From Paenibacillus agri (GTDB taxonomy: Bacteria; Bacillota; Bacilli; Paenibacillales; Paenibacillaceae), in assembly GCF_013359945.1 (NCBI RefSeq), contig NZ_JABWCS010000216.1:1-64000 (forward strand): a stretch of DNA of 64,000 bases, in the 5' to 3' direction. The position numbers were made by a program, and so were the translations under genes. Below the pieces are notes generated by a model. The model was not told the DNA's origin. It did not search any database and was given only the letters and a program-made list of their open reading frames with translations. This document shows positions 33,272-43,349 of this stretch, piece by piece (position 1 is the stretch's first letter; the number at the start of each line of letters is the position of its first letter).

Positions 33272-35020
33272 ATGCTTTTGGAAGCTTTGTACCATGTCCC
33301 CCGCGACAAGTGGGCCTATGCTTACGATACTGAAACCATTCACTTGCGTGTCCGCACCAAACGGAACGATGTAGATCATGTAACGGCTCTGACCGGCGAC
33401 AAATATGACTGGAAACACACCTATTATGAGGTACGGATGGAAAAAGCCGCTTCCGACGACATGTTCGACTATTGGGAGGCGGCTGTCAGACCCAAATATA
33501 AGCGATTGTGTTACACTATACGAATTAGTTCTGGATCTGAAGTGATTTATTTGCTCGATAACGGCATCATCCGCCACGAATACCCCACTCCACCGAGTCA
33601 TTATTATGAGTTCTCCTACATTCACAATATCGATGTGTTCAAGGTACCTGAGTGGGCCAAAGACGCGGTATTCTACCAGATCATGACGGAGCGGTTCGCG
33701 AACGGCGATCCTTCAATCAGTCCCGAGGGTACAGAGGAATGGGGAGGCCGACCAAAGCTGGACAATTTTTTCGGCGGAGATCTCCAAGGGGTGCTGGATC
33801 ATCTGGACGACCTGCAGGAGCTCGGCATCAATGCCATTTATTTCACCCCGCTATTCCTCTCGCCCTCCAACCATAAATATGACATTGTGGATTATAAAAA
33901 AGTCGACCCTCATTTTGGTGATAATGCACTGCTAAAGCATGTGGTACAACAATGCCATGCGCGGGGCATACGCGTCATGCTGGATGCGGTCTTCAATCAT
34001 TGCAGTGACCAGTTCCCTCCCTTTCAGGATGTACTGCAAAAAGGCGAATACTCTGTGTACAGGCACTGGTTTCATATTAATTCTTTTCCAGCCGAGATTG
34101 TCGATGGGATTCCTACCTATGACACCTTCGGTTTTTTTGGCAATATGCCCAAATTCAACACGGCCAATCCGGAAGTCAGATCCTATCTGCTGGAAGTTGC
34201 AGAATACTGGATTAAGGAGATCAAAGTAGATGGCTGGCGGCTGGATGTTGCAAATGAGGTGGACCACCATTTTTGGCGGGACTTCCGCAAAGTCGTGAAG
34301 AATGCCAACCCCGAAGCCTATATTGTTGGAGAGGTGTGGAGCGATTCACTAACCTGGCTGCTTGGCGATCAATTTGATTCGGTTATGAACTATCCCTTCT
34401 CAGGTACTGTGCTGGAATTCTTTGCTGGTGGCATGAACGGTGTGACATTCGGGCATCGGCTTGGTGGACTACTGATGCGTTATCCGCAGCAGACGAATGA
34501 GGTGGTCTTCAATCTTCTTGGCAGTCATGATACCCCTCGTTTGCTGACCTGTGTAGGTGAAGATAAACGCCGCCTGAAGCTTGCCGTTGTCTTCCTGTTC
34601 ACATTCATGGGCACACCCTGTATTTATTACGGTGATGAGATTGGCCTTAGCGGTTATGAGGACCCGGACTGCCGGAAATGCATGGAGTGGGACCCCGCCA
34701 AACAGGACCGGGATTTATATGAATTTTACCGGACGATGATTGCCCTGCGCAAGGAGCACAAGGCGCTGCGCGAAGGGCGGTTTCGCCTGCTGCATGCTAG
34801 TGAGAGCGATGCCTGCATCGTCTATGAGCGGGCGGACAACAAGCTGCACTTCACGATCTGGATGAACAATATGCCGGAACCGCGCACGCTGAGTCATCCT
34901 ATGGAGACCGATGACTGGCAGGATGCTCTGACGGGAGAATCTGTTTATCCGCAGAACGGGATCATGAACATTCGGCTGGAACCCTATGATTACCGGATAC
35001 TGTCCCGTAATTTGAACTAA
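33272..35020 (+). CDS. GH13 alpha-glycosidase (neopullulanase/cyclomaltodextrinase type)
   Basis: 582 residues. An N-terminal beta domain of the CBM34 type (about 1-120) precedes the catalytic barrel, which opens with EWAKDAVFYQIMTERFANGD. Conserved region I DAVFNH, region II GWRLDVANEVDH (nucleophile Asp), region III GEVW (acid/base Glu) and region IV LGSHDTPR (transition-state Asp) are all present. No signal peptide, so it acts on imported maltooligosaccharides or cyclodextrins, or on glycogen ends. RBS AAGGAGGTG. It stands alone, with a strong terminator behind. Confidence 0.93.
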   Translation: MLLEALYHVPRDKWAYAYDTETIHLRVRTKRNDVDHVTALTGDKYDWKHTYYEVRMEKAASDDMFDYWEAAVRPKYKRLCYTIRISSGSEVIYLLDNGIIRHEYPTPPSHYYEFSYIHNIDVFKVPEWAKDAVFYQIMTERFANGDPSISPEGTEEWGGRPKLDNFFGGDLQGVLDHLDDLQELGINAIYFTPLFLSPSNHKYDIVDYKKVDPHFGDNALLKHVVQQCHARGIRVMLDAVFNHCSDQFPPFQDVLQKGEYSVYRHWFHINSFPAEIVDGIPTYDTFGFFGNMPKFNTANPEVRSYLLEVAEYWIKEIKVDGWRLDVANEVDHHFWRDFRKVVKNANPEAYIVGEVWSDSLTWLLGDQFDSVMNYPFSGTVLEFFAGGMNGVTFGHRLGGLLMRYPQQTNEVVFNLLGSHDTPRLLTCVGEDKRRLKLAVVFLFTFMGTPCIYYGDEIGLSGYEDPDCRKCMEWDPAKQDRDLYEFYRTMIALRKEHKALREGRFRLLHASESDACIVYERADNKLHFTIWMNNMPEPRTLSHPMETDDWQDALTGESVYPQNGIMNIRLEPYDYRILSRNLN

Positions 35021-35023
35021 AAA

Positions 35024-35069
35024 AACAGGCTGTCCCTTGTGCCATCGTATATGGCAGGGACAGCCTGTT
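35024..35069. terminator. Bidirectional terminator between GH13 and ilvD
   Basis: Nearly perfect stem AACAGGCTGTCCCT / AGGGACAGCCTGTT extended by GCCAT/ATGGC. It separates two converging genes; the plus side runs into TTCCATTATT, the minus side into TTTTTTAG. Confidence 0.85.
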
Positions 35070-35072
35070 CCA

Positions 35073-36767
35073 TTATTCCTCCGGCAGATCCGTCACAGCG
35101 CCTTTCGCCGCTGAAGAGACCAGACGCGCATACTTGGCAAGTGCGCCTCTGGTGACTTTAAGCGCCGGCTTCTTCCATGCCGCCCTTCTGCGCTCCAATT
35201 CATCCGGTGTAACCTCGAATGAGATCTCCTGAACCTCACTGTCGATTGTCACCAGATCATTAGTCTGCAGCAGTGCGATCGGTCCGCCGACTTGCGCTTC
35301 CGGGGCCACATGACCCACGACAAAACCGTGGGAACCACCGGAGAATCTGCCGTCGGTAATCAACGCTACGTCACCGCCGAAGCCTTTTCCGACAATCAAA
35401 GCAGTTACCGAGAGCATTTCCGGCATGCCGGGGCCACCTTTAGGACCGCAATAACGGATAACGACAACATCGCCTTTGCGGATTTCATTGTTCAAAATGG
35501 CGTCTGTGGCTTCAGTTTCACTGTCATACACTTTCGCCGGGCCGGTAAAGCGAAGCTTCTTCATCCCGGACATCTTGGCGATCGCCCCTTCTGGCGCCAG
35601 GTTACCCCGGAGCACAACCAGTGGTCCGTCAGCCTTGAGCGGCTCGTCGAACGGACGGATAATATCCTGACCCTCCGGAAGAGGAGCAGCCTCAGCCAAA
35701 TTCTCCGCCAGCGTCTTGCCAGTGACGGTCAGGCAATCCCCATGCAGCAGTCCTCTTTCCAGCAGCACCTTCATGACGCCGGACACGCCGCCGATATCAT
35801 TCAAATCCTGCATCACGTATTTACCGCTAGGCTTAAGATTAGCAAGATGTGGAACTTTAACGCGGATGCGCTCAAAATCGTCATAGGTCAAATCAACCCC
35901 TACCGAATGGGCAATCGCAATCAGATGCAGGAAAGCATTCGTGGAACCGCCGAGGGCCATGACTAGTGTTATGGCGTTCTCAAAAGCTTTTTTCGTCATA
36001 ATATCCCGCGGATATATCTCCTTCTCCAGCAGGCTCAGTACCTGTTTCCCTGCTTTAGCGCATTCTTCTGCTTTATCCGGGGAAATTGCAGGTGTTGAGG
36101 AAGATCCGGGCAGGCTCATGCCCAATGCTTCGGCAGCGGAAGCCATTGTATTGGCGGTGTACATGCCGCCACAGGCGCCCGGACCTGGACAGACGCTGCA
36201 TTCAATCTTGTGCAGCTCCTTCTCGGTCATTCGGCCGTCATGATACTGTCCAACCGCTTCGAAGGCCGTGACGATATCCACCTTCTTACCATCTAGCGTA
36301 CCTGGCTGTATCGTTCCACCATAGACGTAGACTGCCGGCAGATTCAGCCGACCAATTGCCATCAGACAGGCCGGCGTATTCTTGTCACAGCCGCCAACTG
36401 CGACGAGTGCATCCAGGCGTTCCGCACCCATGACAATCTCAATGGAATCGGCAATGGCTTCCCGGCTGGGCAAAGAAAAAGACATGCCTTCATGACCCAT
36501 TGCGATTCCATCTGCAACGGTGATCGTGTTGAAGATGAGCGGCGCTCCGCCGTTATCCTTCACTCCTTTTTTAGCCTTGACCGCCAGTTGGTCAATATGC
36601 ATGTTACACGGAGTGACTTCACTCCAAGTGCTGGCAATGCCGATCATCGGCTTCTTGAAATCTTCGTCTGTAAATCCTACCGCCCGGAGCATCGCCCGGT
36701 TCGGCACACGATTGACCCCCTCGCTGATGACTTTGCTGCGTATCCTCAGATCTTTACTTGTTGACAT
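35073..36767 (-). CDS. ilvD: Dihydroxy-acid dehydratase
   Basis: 564 residues, the usual length. Dehydrates dihydroxy-isovalerate and dihydroxy-methylvalerate in branched-chain amino-acid synthesis, with an Fe-S cluster. Cysteines sit in ATPCNMH (TWSEVTPCNMHID), GGCDKNTPAC and VCPGPGACGGMYTANTM; the C-terminal GRFSGGSHGFVVGHVAPEA is typical. RBS AAAGGGTGAG. No other ilv or leu genes are near. A SigA-like promoter and a dyad lie upstream. Confidence 0.97.
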   Translation of the reverse strand: MSTSKDLRIRSKVISEGVNRVPNRAMLRAVGFTDEDFKKPMIGIASTWSEVTPCNMHIDQLAVKAKKGVKDNGGAPLIFNTITVADGIAMGHEGMSFSLPSREAIADSIEIVMGAERLDALVAVGGCDKNTPACLMAIGRLNLPAVYVYGGTIQPGTLDGKKVDIVTAFEAVGQYHDGRMTEKELHKIECSVCPGPGACGGMYTANTMASAAEALGMSLPGSSSTPAISPDKAEECAKAGKQVLSLLEKEIYPRDIMTKKAFENAITLVMALGGSTNAFLHLIAIAHSVGVDLTYDDFERIRVKVPHLANLKPSGKYVMQDLNDIGGVSGVMKVLLERGLLHGDCLTVTGKTLAENLAEAAPLPEGQDIIRPFDEPLKADGPLVVLRGNLAPEGAIAKMSGMKKLRFTGPAKVYDSETEATDAILNNEIRKGDVVVIRYCGPKGGPGMPEMLSVTALIVGKGFGGDVALITDGRFSGGSHGFVVGHVAPEAQVGGPIALLQTNDLVTIDSEVQEISFEVTPDELERRRAAWKKPALKVTRGALAKYARLVSSAAKGAVTDLPEE

Positions 36768-36870
36768 GTTCTCACCCTTTTCTAATAGATCAGTTCATAT
36801 AGCTTATGCAGTATTTCTCCATAGCTTTTCCAAACTTCGCAATTAATTGCTACCTTCGTACACATCCAAA

Positions 36871-36890
36871 TTACTAAAGGGAATTAGTAA
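36871..36890. promoter_or_regulatory. Dyad in the ilvD leader
   Basis: TTACTAA-AGGGAA-TTAGTAA, a perfect 7-bp inverted repeat about 35 bp downstream of the ilvD promoter. It could be an operator. No T-box features (AGGGTGG-type motif) were found in this 160-nt leader. Confidence 0.4.
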
Positions 36891-36926
36891 GGTAATCAAT
36901 TTCCTATCCTCTTTTTCTTAGTATGC

Positions 36927-36955
36927 AATATATCGCATATATATATTAAAATCAA
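36927..36955 (-). promoter_or_regulatory. Promoter of ilvD
   Basis: TTGATT (17 bp) TATATT on the minus strand, giving a leader of about 150 nt before the ilvD ATG. Confidence 0.6.
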
Positions 36956-36974
36956 GTTATTTTCTACATATAAA

Positions 36975-37014
36975 AAACCGCTCCCCAAGGTCACTTGATC
37001 TTAGGGAACGGTTT
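36975..37014 (-). terminator. Terminator of glgBA
   Basis: AAACCG..CCC / GGG..CGGTTT hairpin with a TTTATATG tail on the minus strand, 46 bp past the glgA stop. Confidence 0.8.
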
Positions 37015-37060
37015 ATTGTGGTTTCTTACTCTATATCTCGCCGGGAGAAATTCTGGGCTG

Positions 37061-38485
37061 CTATCCTTTAATTCTCTTATAGATATCAATGTACTGCTGT
37101 GCAGATACATTCCAGCTGTAATCTCCCGCGAAGGCGTTCTTCGTGATTCTTTTCCAATGCTCAGGTTGGTTATAGATGGAAATCCCCCTGCGCAAGGTGT
37201 GCATCATATCATGCGCATTATAGTCCTTGAAAGTAAACCCGTTGCCCTCCCCCGTCACTTCGTTATAAGAATGCACGGTATCGTTCAGCCCACCCGTCTC
37301 CCGCACTACCGGGATGCTGCCATAGCGGAGGGCAAGGAGTTGGCTAATGCCGCATGGTTCGAACTTGGAGGGCATCAGGAACAGATCACTTGCGGCATAT
37401 ATTTTGCGGGACAGACCCTCGCTGAACGTAATTTGTGAAGACACCTTATCAGGATATCTCCAGGCTGCTTCGCGGAACCAACGCTCATAAGACTCATCCC
37501 CGGTTCCTAAGACGACAAATTGAAATTCATCATTATATAACAGCTCATCCAGCACCCGCGTCACAAGATCCAAGCCTTTGGAATCCACGAGACGTGTAAC
37601 CATAGCAACGAGCGGAACTTGGGGATTCACGGGTAGACCGAGCTCCTGCTGCAATCCCACCTTATTCTCGGCCTTCTTGGCCAAATTGGAACGGTAACGG
37701 GTAAAAATATGAGGGTCTGACGCTGGATTGTAGCTTTTAGTATCAATGCCATTCACAATACCGCTCAAACTGTCTGCCCGCTCATTCAATAACCCGTCCA
37801 ACCCATAACCATAATAAGGTGTGCGGATTTCTTCGGCATAGGTCGGACTCACGGTGGTAATATGGTCGCTATACACAAGGCCGCCCTTCATATAATTCAC
37901 GTTGCCATAGTACTCCACACCGAGGAAATAATTACTGTCAAGGCCAAGCAGCCCGCTCAGCACCTCATATGGAAACACTCCCTGATACAGCAGATTGTGG
38001 ATCGTAAACACCGTGCGTATATCACTGTAGAAAGGGTTGTGGCGATAATGCCCCTGCAGCAGCAAAGGGATCACCGCGGCATGCCAGTCGTGGCAATGCA
38101 GTACATCCGGCTGAAAGTCGATGGCGGGCAAGCATTCCAGCACGGCACGGTTGAAGAAGGCAAAACGCTCCCCATCATCCATATATCCGTAAATGGCATC
38201 CCGCCCGAAATAATACTCGTTATCGATAAAATACACCGTGATTCCGTCATGCACGAGTCGTTCAATACCGCAATACTGGCTACGCCAGCCGACCGGGACG
38301 TTGACTACGGTAACCGGTTGTAGCTGAGATGTGAATGTTTCAGGAATTCCGCGATACTTTGGCATAATGACTCTGATATCCACCCCTGCACCCTTCAGTG
38401 CTTTAGGCAGGGCACCAATAACATCGGCCAGACCGCCCGTTTTGATAAACGGATGACCTTCGGCTGCGGCAAATAAAACTTTCAT
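37061..38485 (-). CDS. glgA: Glycogen synthase (ADP-glucose)
   Basis: 474 residues of GT5. It transfers glucose from ADP-glucose to the glycogen end. Seen: MKVLFAAAEGHPFIKTGGLA at the start (KTGGLADV binds ADP-glucose), HCHDWHAAVIPLLL, MVTRLVDSKGLDL, and FLMPSKFEPCGISQL plus RETGGLNDTV near the end. The start is the ATG at 38485 behind AGGGGGAAAT; an earlier in-frame ATG overlaps glgB and lacks a site. It follows glgB by 37 nt. Confidence 0.96.
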   Translation of the reverse strand: MKVLFAAAEGHPFIKTGGLADVIGALPKALKGAGVDIRVIMPKYRGIPETFTSQLQPVTVVNVPVGWRSQYCGIERLVHDGITVYFIDNEYYFGRDAIYGYMDDGERFAFFNRAVLECLPAIDFQPDVLHCHDWHAAVIPLLLQGHYRHNPFYSDIRTVFTIHNLLYQGVFPYEVLSGLLGLDSNYFLGVEYYGNVNYMKGGLVYSDHITTVSPTYAEEIRTPYYGYGLDGLLNERADSLSGIVNGIDTKSYNPASDPHIFTRYRSNLAKKAENKVGLQQELGLPVNPQVPLVAMVTRLVDSKGLDLVTRVLDELLYNDEFQFVVLGTGDESYERWFREAAWRYPDKVSSQITFSEGLSRKIYAASDLFLMPSKFEPCGISQLLALRYGSIPVVRETGGLNDTVHSYNEVTGEGNGFTFKDYNAHDMMHTLRRGISIYNQPEHWKRITKNAFAGDYSWNVSAQQYIDIYKRIKG

Positions 38486-38522
38486 GTTTATTTCCCCCTT
38501 CGGCTTCTGTATTTGTTCACAA

Positions 38523-40463
38523 TTACTCTGACGTCTCGATCTTCTTACTGACACGAGGTGCTTTCTTCAGCACCACGAAACTTAGCGGCGGAAGAACCAG
38601 TTCAATGCTGTTAGTCTGATTGTGCCACATCAGCTTGCTGCTCTTCAAAGGTGCATTAAGGATACCGGAACCGCCATAAGCCGGGGACTCCGAACTGAAT
38701 ATTTCCTCGTAGATTCCTGCGCGTGGCACTCCAATCCGGTACGTGCTGCGTTCCACCGGCTGAAAATTAATGATAATGAGGAGCGTGTCCACAGGACGCT
38801 TACCTCGGCGAATGTAAGAAATGACGCTCTGACCCTTGTCATTAGCATCAATCCATTGGTATCCCTCCAAGGTATGGTCCTGCTCCCATAGAGCTTTTTC
38901 ACTCCGGTAAAGCTTGTTCAACGCAGCGGTGTAAGCCAACATCTGGCGATGACGCTCATAATCGAGCAACAGCCAGTCTAGCTGCTCCTGATCCTTCCAC
39001 TCGATGAATTGTCCAAATTCGCCACCCATGAACAGCAGCTTTTTGCCCGGATGAGTGATCTGATAACCTAACAGCTGCCGGAGGCCGGCAAATTTCTGCT
39101 CATATGACCCAGGCATCTTGTCCAGCAACGATTTCTTGCCATGCACGACTTCATCATGGGATAGGGGCAGGGTGTAGTTCTCGGAATACGCATAACAGAT
39201 CGGGAAGGTAAGCAAATTATGATGATAGGGCCGCGCCCCGAAGTCATGTTCTATGTATCCAAGGGTGTCGTTCATCCAGCCCATGTTCCATTTGTAATTG
39301 AAGCCAAGTCCTCCCTCATGGGCAGGTGCAGTCACACCGGGCCAGGCACTGGATTCTTCCGCCATCATTAAAGCATGAGGATAATGCTGGAATATAACTT
39401 TGTTTAAGCGCTGCAAAAAGGATATAGCTTCCAGGTTCTCTAGCCCACCATTGGCATTGGGCCGATATTGGTGGTGCTGTTTCTCGAAGTCAAGACGCAG
39501 CATGCTGGTTACCGCATCCACCCGCATTCCGTCTATGTGGTACAGATCAAACCAGAACAGTGCATTGGAAATTAGGAATGAAGATATTTCAGGCTTACTG
39601 AAATCAAAGGAAAGCGTGCCCCAGCCGGGCTTTTCGGCCAATAGTGGATCAGCATACTCATACAGTGGCGAACCATCAAAAAGTCTCAGACCATGAGCAT
39701 CCTTGGCAAAGTGAGCGGGCACCCAGTCCAGAATCACACCGATGTCTGCCTGGTGAAGGTGGTCTATGAGGTACATTAGCTCATGCGGCTCACCATAGCG
39801 GCTGGTTGCTGCAAAATAGCCTGTCCCCTGGTAACCCCAGGACAAGTCATATGGATGCTCTGCCAGCGGCATGAATTCCACATGGGTATAGCTCATTTCC
39901 ACCAGATAAGGAATCAATTGATCAACAAGTTCCTTGTACGTATAGAATTGTCCGTCTTCCTTTTGTCGCCATGTGCCTAAATGCATTTCATAAATATTAA
40001 GGGGTTTGTTGTACGGAGTCTTGTTCTTGCGCCTCCAGGCCGCATCCCCCCAGCGATAACCCCGAAGATCAGTCACAACTGAAGCGGTTGCCGGGCGAAC
40101 CTCGGCCTTGAACGCGTAAGGATCTGCTTTAAGGAAGCTTGTGCCATCAGCGGCAATAATTCTATATTTGTATAACATTCCCAGCTTCATCCCCGGGAAA
40201 AACCGACTCCAAAATCCCGAATCGGGTATCTTATATAACGTATCCATGTCCTGCGTTCCGTCCCAGCCATTGTGATCGCCGGCCAAACCTACATATGTCG
40301 CATGAGGAGCCCATACGGTAAAGCGCACACCGGAAGTCCCTTCCCAAGCGGCAATGTGCGCACCTAGGATGTTATAGCTGTGATAGTGCGTGCCCTCATG
40401 AAACAAATAAATATCAATATCATCCGTTGACGGGAGGGTTTCTGTTCTTGGTGTCTCAGCCAA
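38523..40463 (-). CDS. glgB: 1,4-alpha-glucan branching enzyme
   Basis: 646 residues. CBM48 domain near 40-130 (VRFTVWAPHATYVGLAGDHN), GH13 barrel from about 165 (YEMHLGTWRQKEDG), region II DGMRVDAVTSML with the nucleophile Asp, region III MMAEESSAWPG with Glu, region IV LPLSHDEVVHGKKSL. It makes alpha-1,6 branches in glycogen. The TTG start at 40463 follows AAGGTGGTGATGAA; an out-of-frame ATG lies in that site. First gene of glgB-glgA, divergent from glgC. Confidence 0.95.
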   Translation of the reverse strand: MAETPRTETLPSTDDIDIYLFHEGTHYHSYNILGAHIAAWEGTSGVRFTVWAPHATYVGLAGDHNGWDGTQDMDTLYKIPDSGFWSRFFPGMKLGMLYKYRIIAADGTSFLKADPYAFKAEVRPATASVVTDLRGYRWGDAAWRRKNKTPYNKPLNIYEMHLGTWRQKEDGQFYTYKELVDQLIPYLVEMSYTHVEFMPLAEHPYDLSWGYQGTGYFAATSRYGEPHELMYLIDHLHQADIGVILDWVPAHFAKDAHGLRLFDGSPLYEYADPLLAEKPGWGTLSFDFSKPEISSFLISNALFWFDLYHIDGMRVDAVTSMLRLDFEKQHHQYRPNANGGLENLEAISFLQRLNKVIFQHYPHALMMAEESSAWPGVTAPAHEGGLGFNYKWNMGWMNDTLGYIEHDFGARPYHHNLLTFPICYAYSENYTLPLSHDEVVHGKKSLLDKMPGSYEQKFAGLRQLLGYQITHPGKKLLFMGGEFGQFIEWKDQEQLDWLLLDYERHRQMLAYTAALNKLYRSEKALWEQDHTLEGYQWIDANDKGQSVISYIRRGKRPVDTLLIIINFQPVERSTYRIGVPRAGIYEEIFSSESPAYGGSGILNAPLKSSKLMWHNQTNSIELVLPPLSFVVLKKAPRVSKKIETSE

Positions 40464-40679
40464 TTCATCACCACCTTTTTATATAGGATGCACCTATAAC
40501 ATTACCCGAAAAAGTTCCATTTGAAAATGATTTGACTTGAAAAGAAATTTTTTATGGATAAAGAAAATAATTCATGTAATTTTTCCAGTTTCAAAGCAAT
40601 ATACTTCACCTATGTCGTTTCAAGACTGGATCCGCAGTTTATATTACAAGCATTGACAAAAAAATGGGAGGGATAACAA
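40464..40679. promoter_or_regulatory. Shared glgB/glgC promoter region
   Basis: 216 bp between the divergent starts, very AT-rich. On the plus strand TTGACT at about 40532 is followed 17 bp later by a poor -10; no confident pair is seen in either direction. A non-SigA factor is possible. No known operator is recognised. Confidence 0.4.
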
Positions 40680-41906
40680 ATGAGTAAAAAAGAATGTATC
40701 GCCATGTTATTGGCCGGTGGGGAAGGACGAAGATTGGCTCCCCTGACGTCCAGCATGGCTAAACCGGCAGTCCCTTTCGGCGGACAGTATAGAATCATTG
40801 ACTTTCCCCTCAGTAATTGTGTCAATTCCAATATTGACACTGTAGGCGTACTTACGCAATATGAAGCCGAATCGCTCCACAGTCATATCGGAGAAGGTGA
40901 GCCTTGGGGGCTCCATACAAAGAACGGCAAAGGTGTGACTCTTCTCCCTTCCGGCACTGAAGGCAGAGACCTTTATTCAGGAACAGCTGATGCTATTTAT
41001 AAGAACATTGATTTTATTGACAATCAGAATCCGGAGAATGTGCTGATTCTCTCCGGTGATCATATTTACCACATGGATTATCAGAAGATGCTGGAATACC
41101 ATATCGGCAAAGACGCCAAAGCCACCATCTCTGTGATGGAGGTGCCTTGGGAGGAAGCCAGCCGCTTTGGGGTGATGAATGTGAACGAAGCGTTGAAGAT
41201 TTCCGAATTTGCCGAGAAGCCCAAGGTGCCGCAGAGCAATCTTGCTTCTATGGGCATTTACCTCTTCCGCTGGGACTACCTGAAAGAGCATCTGCTGCGT
41301 GACGCTGCCAACACTGACTCCAGCCATGACTTCGGTAAAGATGTCATTCCAAGTATGCTGAGTACTAATGATGATCTGTTCGCCTATCGTTTTCAGGGAT
41401 ACTGGAGAGATGTAGGAACCGTAGACAGTCTCTGGGAAGCTCATATGGACCTCTTGACAACAGACAATGGCTGGAAGCTTGAAAATGAAGTGTGGCCAAT
41501 GTACAGTCGAGCCCGTCGTACCAAGCTATCTGTTCACAAGTCGCGCAGCCAAATGTCAGGTGCCGACTGCCTCGTGAACGACTACTGCACACTGGAAGGA
41601 AGCCTGCAGCGCTCAGTCGTCTTCGGGGGCGTTGAGATCGGCAAAATGTCGGTCATCAAACAAAGTGTAGTGATGCCTGGTGCCCGCATCGGACGCGGAG
41701 TGCACATTGAGAACGCAATTATCGGCGAAGGTGCTGTCATCAAGGACGGAGCCATCATCAAAGGCAGCACAGACAACATTGTTGTCGTCGGACCGCATGA
41801 GATTGTCGCTGCGAAGCCAGTAATTCGGACTCAGCCCTCTCGCCTGCTGCAGGATGTTTATGAGAAGACCGGCCGGCTTCGGGCCGCTGAAGGACTTCCT
41901 TCCTAA
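40680..41906 (+). CDS. glgC: Glucose-1-phosphate adenylyltransferase
   Basis: 408 residues. Makes ADP-glucose for GlgA. N-terminal nucleotide site AMLLAGGEGRRLAPLT, then KPAVPFGGQYRIIDFPLSNC, the ILSGDHIYHMDY metal site, and a left-handed beta-helix at the C-terminus (hexapeptide-like VIKQSVVMPGARIGRGVHIE). RBS GGGAGGG. Divergent from glgBA; no GlgD partner or GlgP in view, so it likely works as a homotetramer. Confidence 0.96.
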   Translation: MSKKECIAMLLAGGEGRRLAPLTSSMAKPAVPFGGQYRIIDFPLSNCVNSNIDTVGVLTQYEAESLHSHIGEGEPWGLHTKNGKGVTLLPSGTEGRDLYSGTADAIYKNIDFIDNQNPENVLILSGDHIYHMDYQKMLEYHIGKDAKATISVMEVPWEEASRFGVMNVNEALKISEFAEKPKVPQSNLASMGIYLFRWDYLKEHLLRDAANTDSSHDFGKDVIPSMLSTNDDLFAYRFQGYWRDVGTVDSLWEAHMDLLTTDNGWKLENEVWPMYSRARRTKLSVHKSRSQMSGADCLVNDYCTLEGSLQRSVVFGGVEIGKMSVIKQSVVMPGARIGRGVHIENAIIGEGAVIKDGAIIKGSTDNIVVVGPHEIVAAKPVIRTQPSRLLQDVYEKTGRLRAAEGLPS

Positions 41907-41978
41907 GTACAGCGTTCACCGTATCAACAGTTTACGTCCTGAGTCTGATACAAAGCTATAAAGGATATTAATGTGACG

Positions 41979-42041
41979 CAGAATAATCATTCTGCTTATA
42001 ACAACTATAGAACGCGCATCTCTCTAATGGAGATGCGCGTT
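41979..42041 (+). terminator. glgC terminator region
   Basis: CAGAAT-AATC-ATTCTG hairpin (41979-41994) followed by AACGCGCATCTC / GAGATGCGCGTT (42011-42041), then TATTGATG. The second stem is strong but the T tract is short. The rest of 41907-42147 has no gene. Confidence 0.65.
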
Positions 42042-42147
42042 ATTGATGTGTCTTGAGATCTGAGCCTTCGCTTAAGCGGGTATGTAGTCTTCTTGTTAAA
42101 TATTCGTGTCTCAACGCTTGAGCAAGTGCTCCCCAACAATACATAAA

Positions 42148-42188
42148 AAGCTGCCTTTAGCACGGATACACCGCACCAAAAGCAGCTT
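42148..42188 (-). terminator. Terminator after the double-GNAT gene
   Basis: AAGCTGC / GCAGCTT stem with inner GGTGCGG..CCGTGC pairing and a TTTATG tail on the minus strand. Confidence 0.75.
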
Positions 42189-42213
42189 AATATGAAACAA
42201 GAATACGCTAAGT

Positions 42214-43302
42214 TTAACCGGTAAGCTCCTGCCATTCCCGGTCTAGAAGGCTCATTTCAAGGCAATCCACATACCGTCCGCCGATCAGAGCCGCTTCGCG
42301 CTGTGTCCCTTCATGAACAAAGCCTGCCGCCTCATAAGACTTGCGGGCGCCGGTATTAAAGTCAAATACACCTAGCGAAAGCCGATGTAGCCCAAGCCCT
42401 GCAAAGCCAATCCGCAGGGTCTCCTGCAGCATTCGCGTCCCAATTCCCCGACCTCTGAACTGCGGATCAACCACCAGTCGGCTAATACGGGCATTGCTGT
42501 CCTCCCTATTGATCTGGCTTAGACTGACATGTCCAACAACCTTTCCACTGCCCCTGTGCATAGCGCTATAAATCAACAGTGACGATTGTGCCGGATGGTT
42601 GGTATTCTCCATATATTTCTGCAGCTGTTCGTCGTCCAGAGGGTAAGTCAGCGAAGGACCAGCCCATTGCTTCAGAAAATCCGGCGACAGACTCCAGCTT
42701 TGTAGCAGCGGGAAGTCAGCCGCCGAGAAATAGCGAAGCAGAATATTGTCTGGGTCCTCACTGTTCTCATGATACTGATACAGATTTACGAGACGCCCGC
42801 CCCCCGCATCATTCGTGCCCTGATAACGGAACCCCAGGCTTTGATAATAACGGTTCAGCTTGACATTATGTGACACCGTATCCAGTCGAAGACCCTTACG
42901 GCCCAGCTTCAGCGCCTGTTTGGCGGCGAACATGATCATTTGCTCACCGAGACCACTGCCCCGGTAAGGACCAGACACGGTTAGACGATGTAAGTAAGCG
43001 AAGCCGTCATCATTCTTGTTCCCCCAGTACTGAGGATCGCTGAATTGGAGGGTGAACAGACCTACAGGGGTCTCTCCATCGAGCGCCAAGTACACTTCCC
43101 TCTGGTCAAAATAACCTTCTATCTCTTGAGCCGTGAATTGGTCCGGGGACCATTGACGGATTCCGTTATCGACCATCCATTGAGCGGCCGCTCTCAGCAT
43201 CCGGAGAATATCCTCCGTCCTGTCCACACCTACGCGTTCGACACGAATTGGATCTTGCGAGGATAGGTTCTCCCCGTTCTCTCCAGTATCCGGTTTCGCC
43301 AT
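42214..43302 (-). CDS. Tandem GNAT acetyltransferase (two domains)
   Basis: 362 residues from the ATG at 43302, 8 nt after GGGGG. Domain 1 (about 20-180) has the acetyl-CoA loop VSGPYRGSGLGEQMI and LNRYYQSLGFRYQG. Domain 2 (about 188-350) has VVDPQFRGRGIGTRML and ARKSYEAAGFVHEG. Both CoA loops look intact, so both halves may be active. The fusion of two complete GNAT units is less common than single domains. Substrates unknown. Confidence 0.87.
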   Translation of the reverse strand: MAKPDTGENGENLSSQDPIRVERVGVDRTEDILRMLRAAAQWMVDNGIRQWSPDQFTAQEIEGYFDQREVYLALDGETPVGLFTLQFSDPQYWGNKNDDGFAYLHRLTVSGPYRGSGLGEQMIMFAAKQALKLGRKGLRLDTVSHNVKLNRYYQSLGFRYQGTNDAGGGRLVNLYQYHENSEDPDNILLRYFSAADFPLLQSWSLSPDFLKQWAGPSLTYPLDDEQLQKYMENTNHPAQSSLLIYSAMHRGSGKVVGHVSLSQINREDSNARISRLVVDPQFRGRGIGTRMLQETLRIGFAGLGLHRLSLGVFDFNTGARKSYEAAGFVHEGTQREAALIGGRYVDCLEMSLLDREWQELTG

Positions 43303-43349
43303 ATCCAATTCCCCCTATCCTGGTGTTTATCTAAATCCGATCGAATTTA

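Noticed and set aside
36768..36950. T-box leader before ilvD
   Set aside because: No T-box sequence and no terminator/antiterminator pair; only a small dyad.
40620..40916. Minus-strand frames over the start of glgC
   Set aside because: Opposite to conserved glgC codons and without ribosome binding sites.
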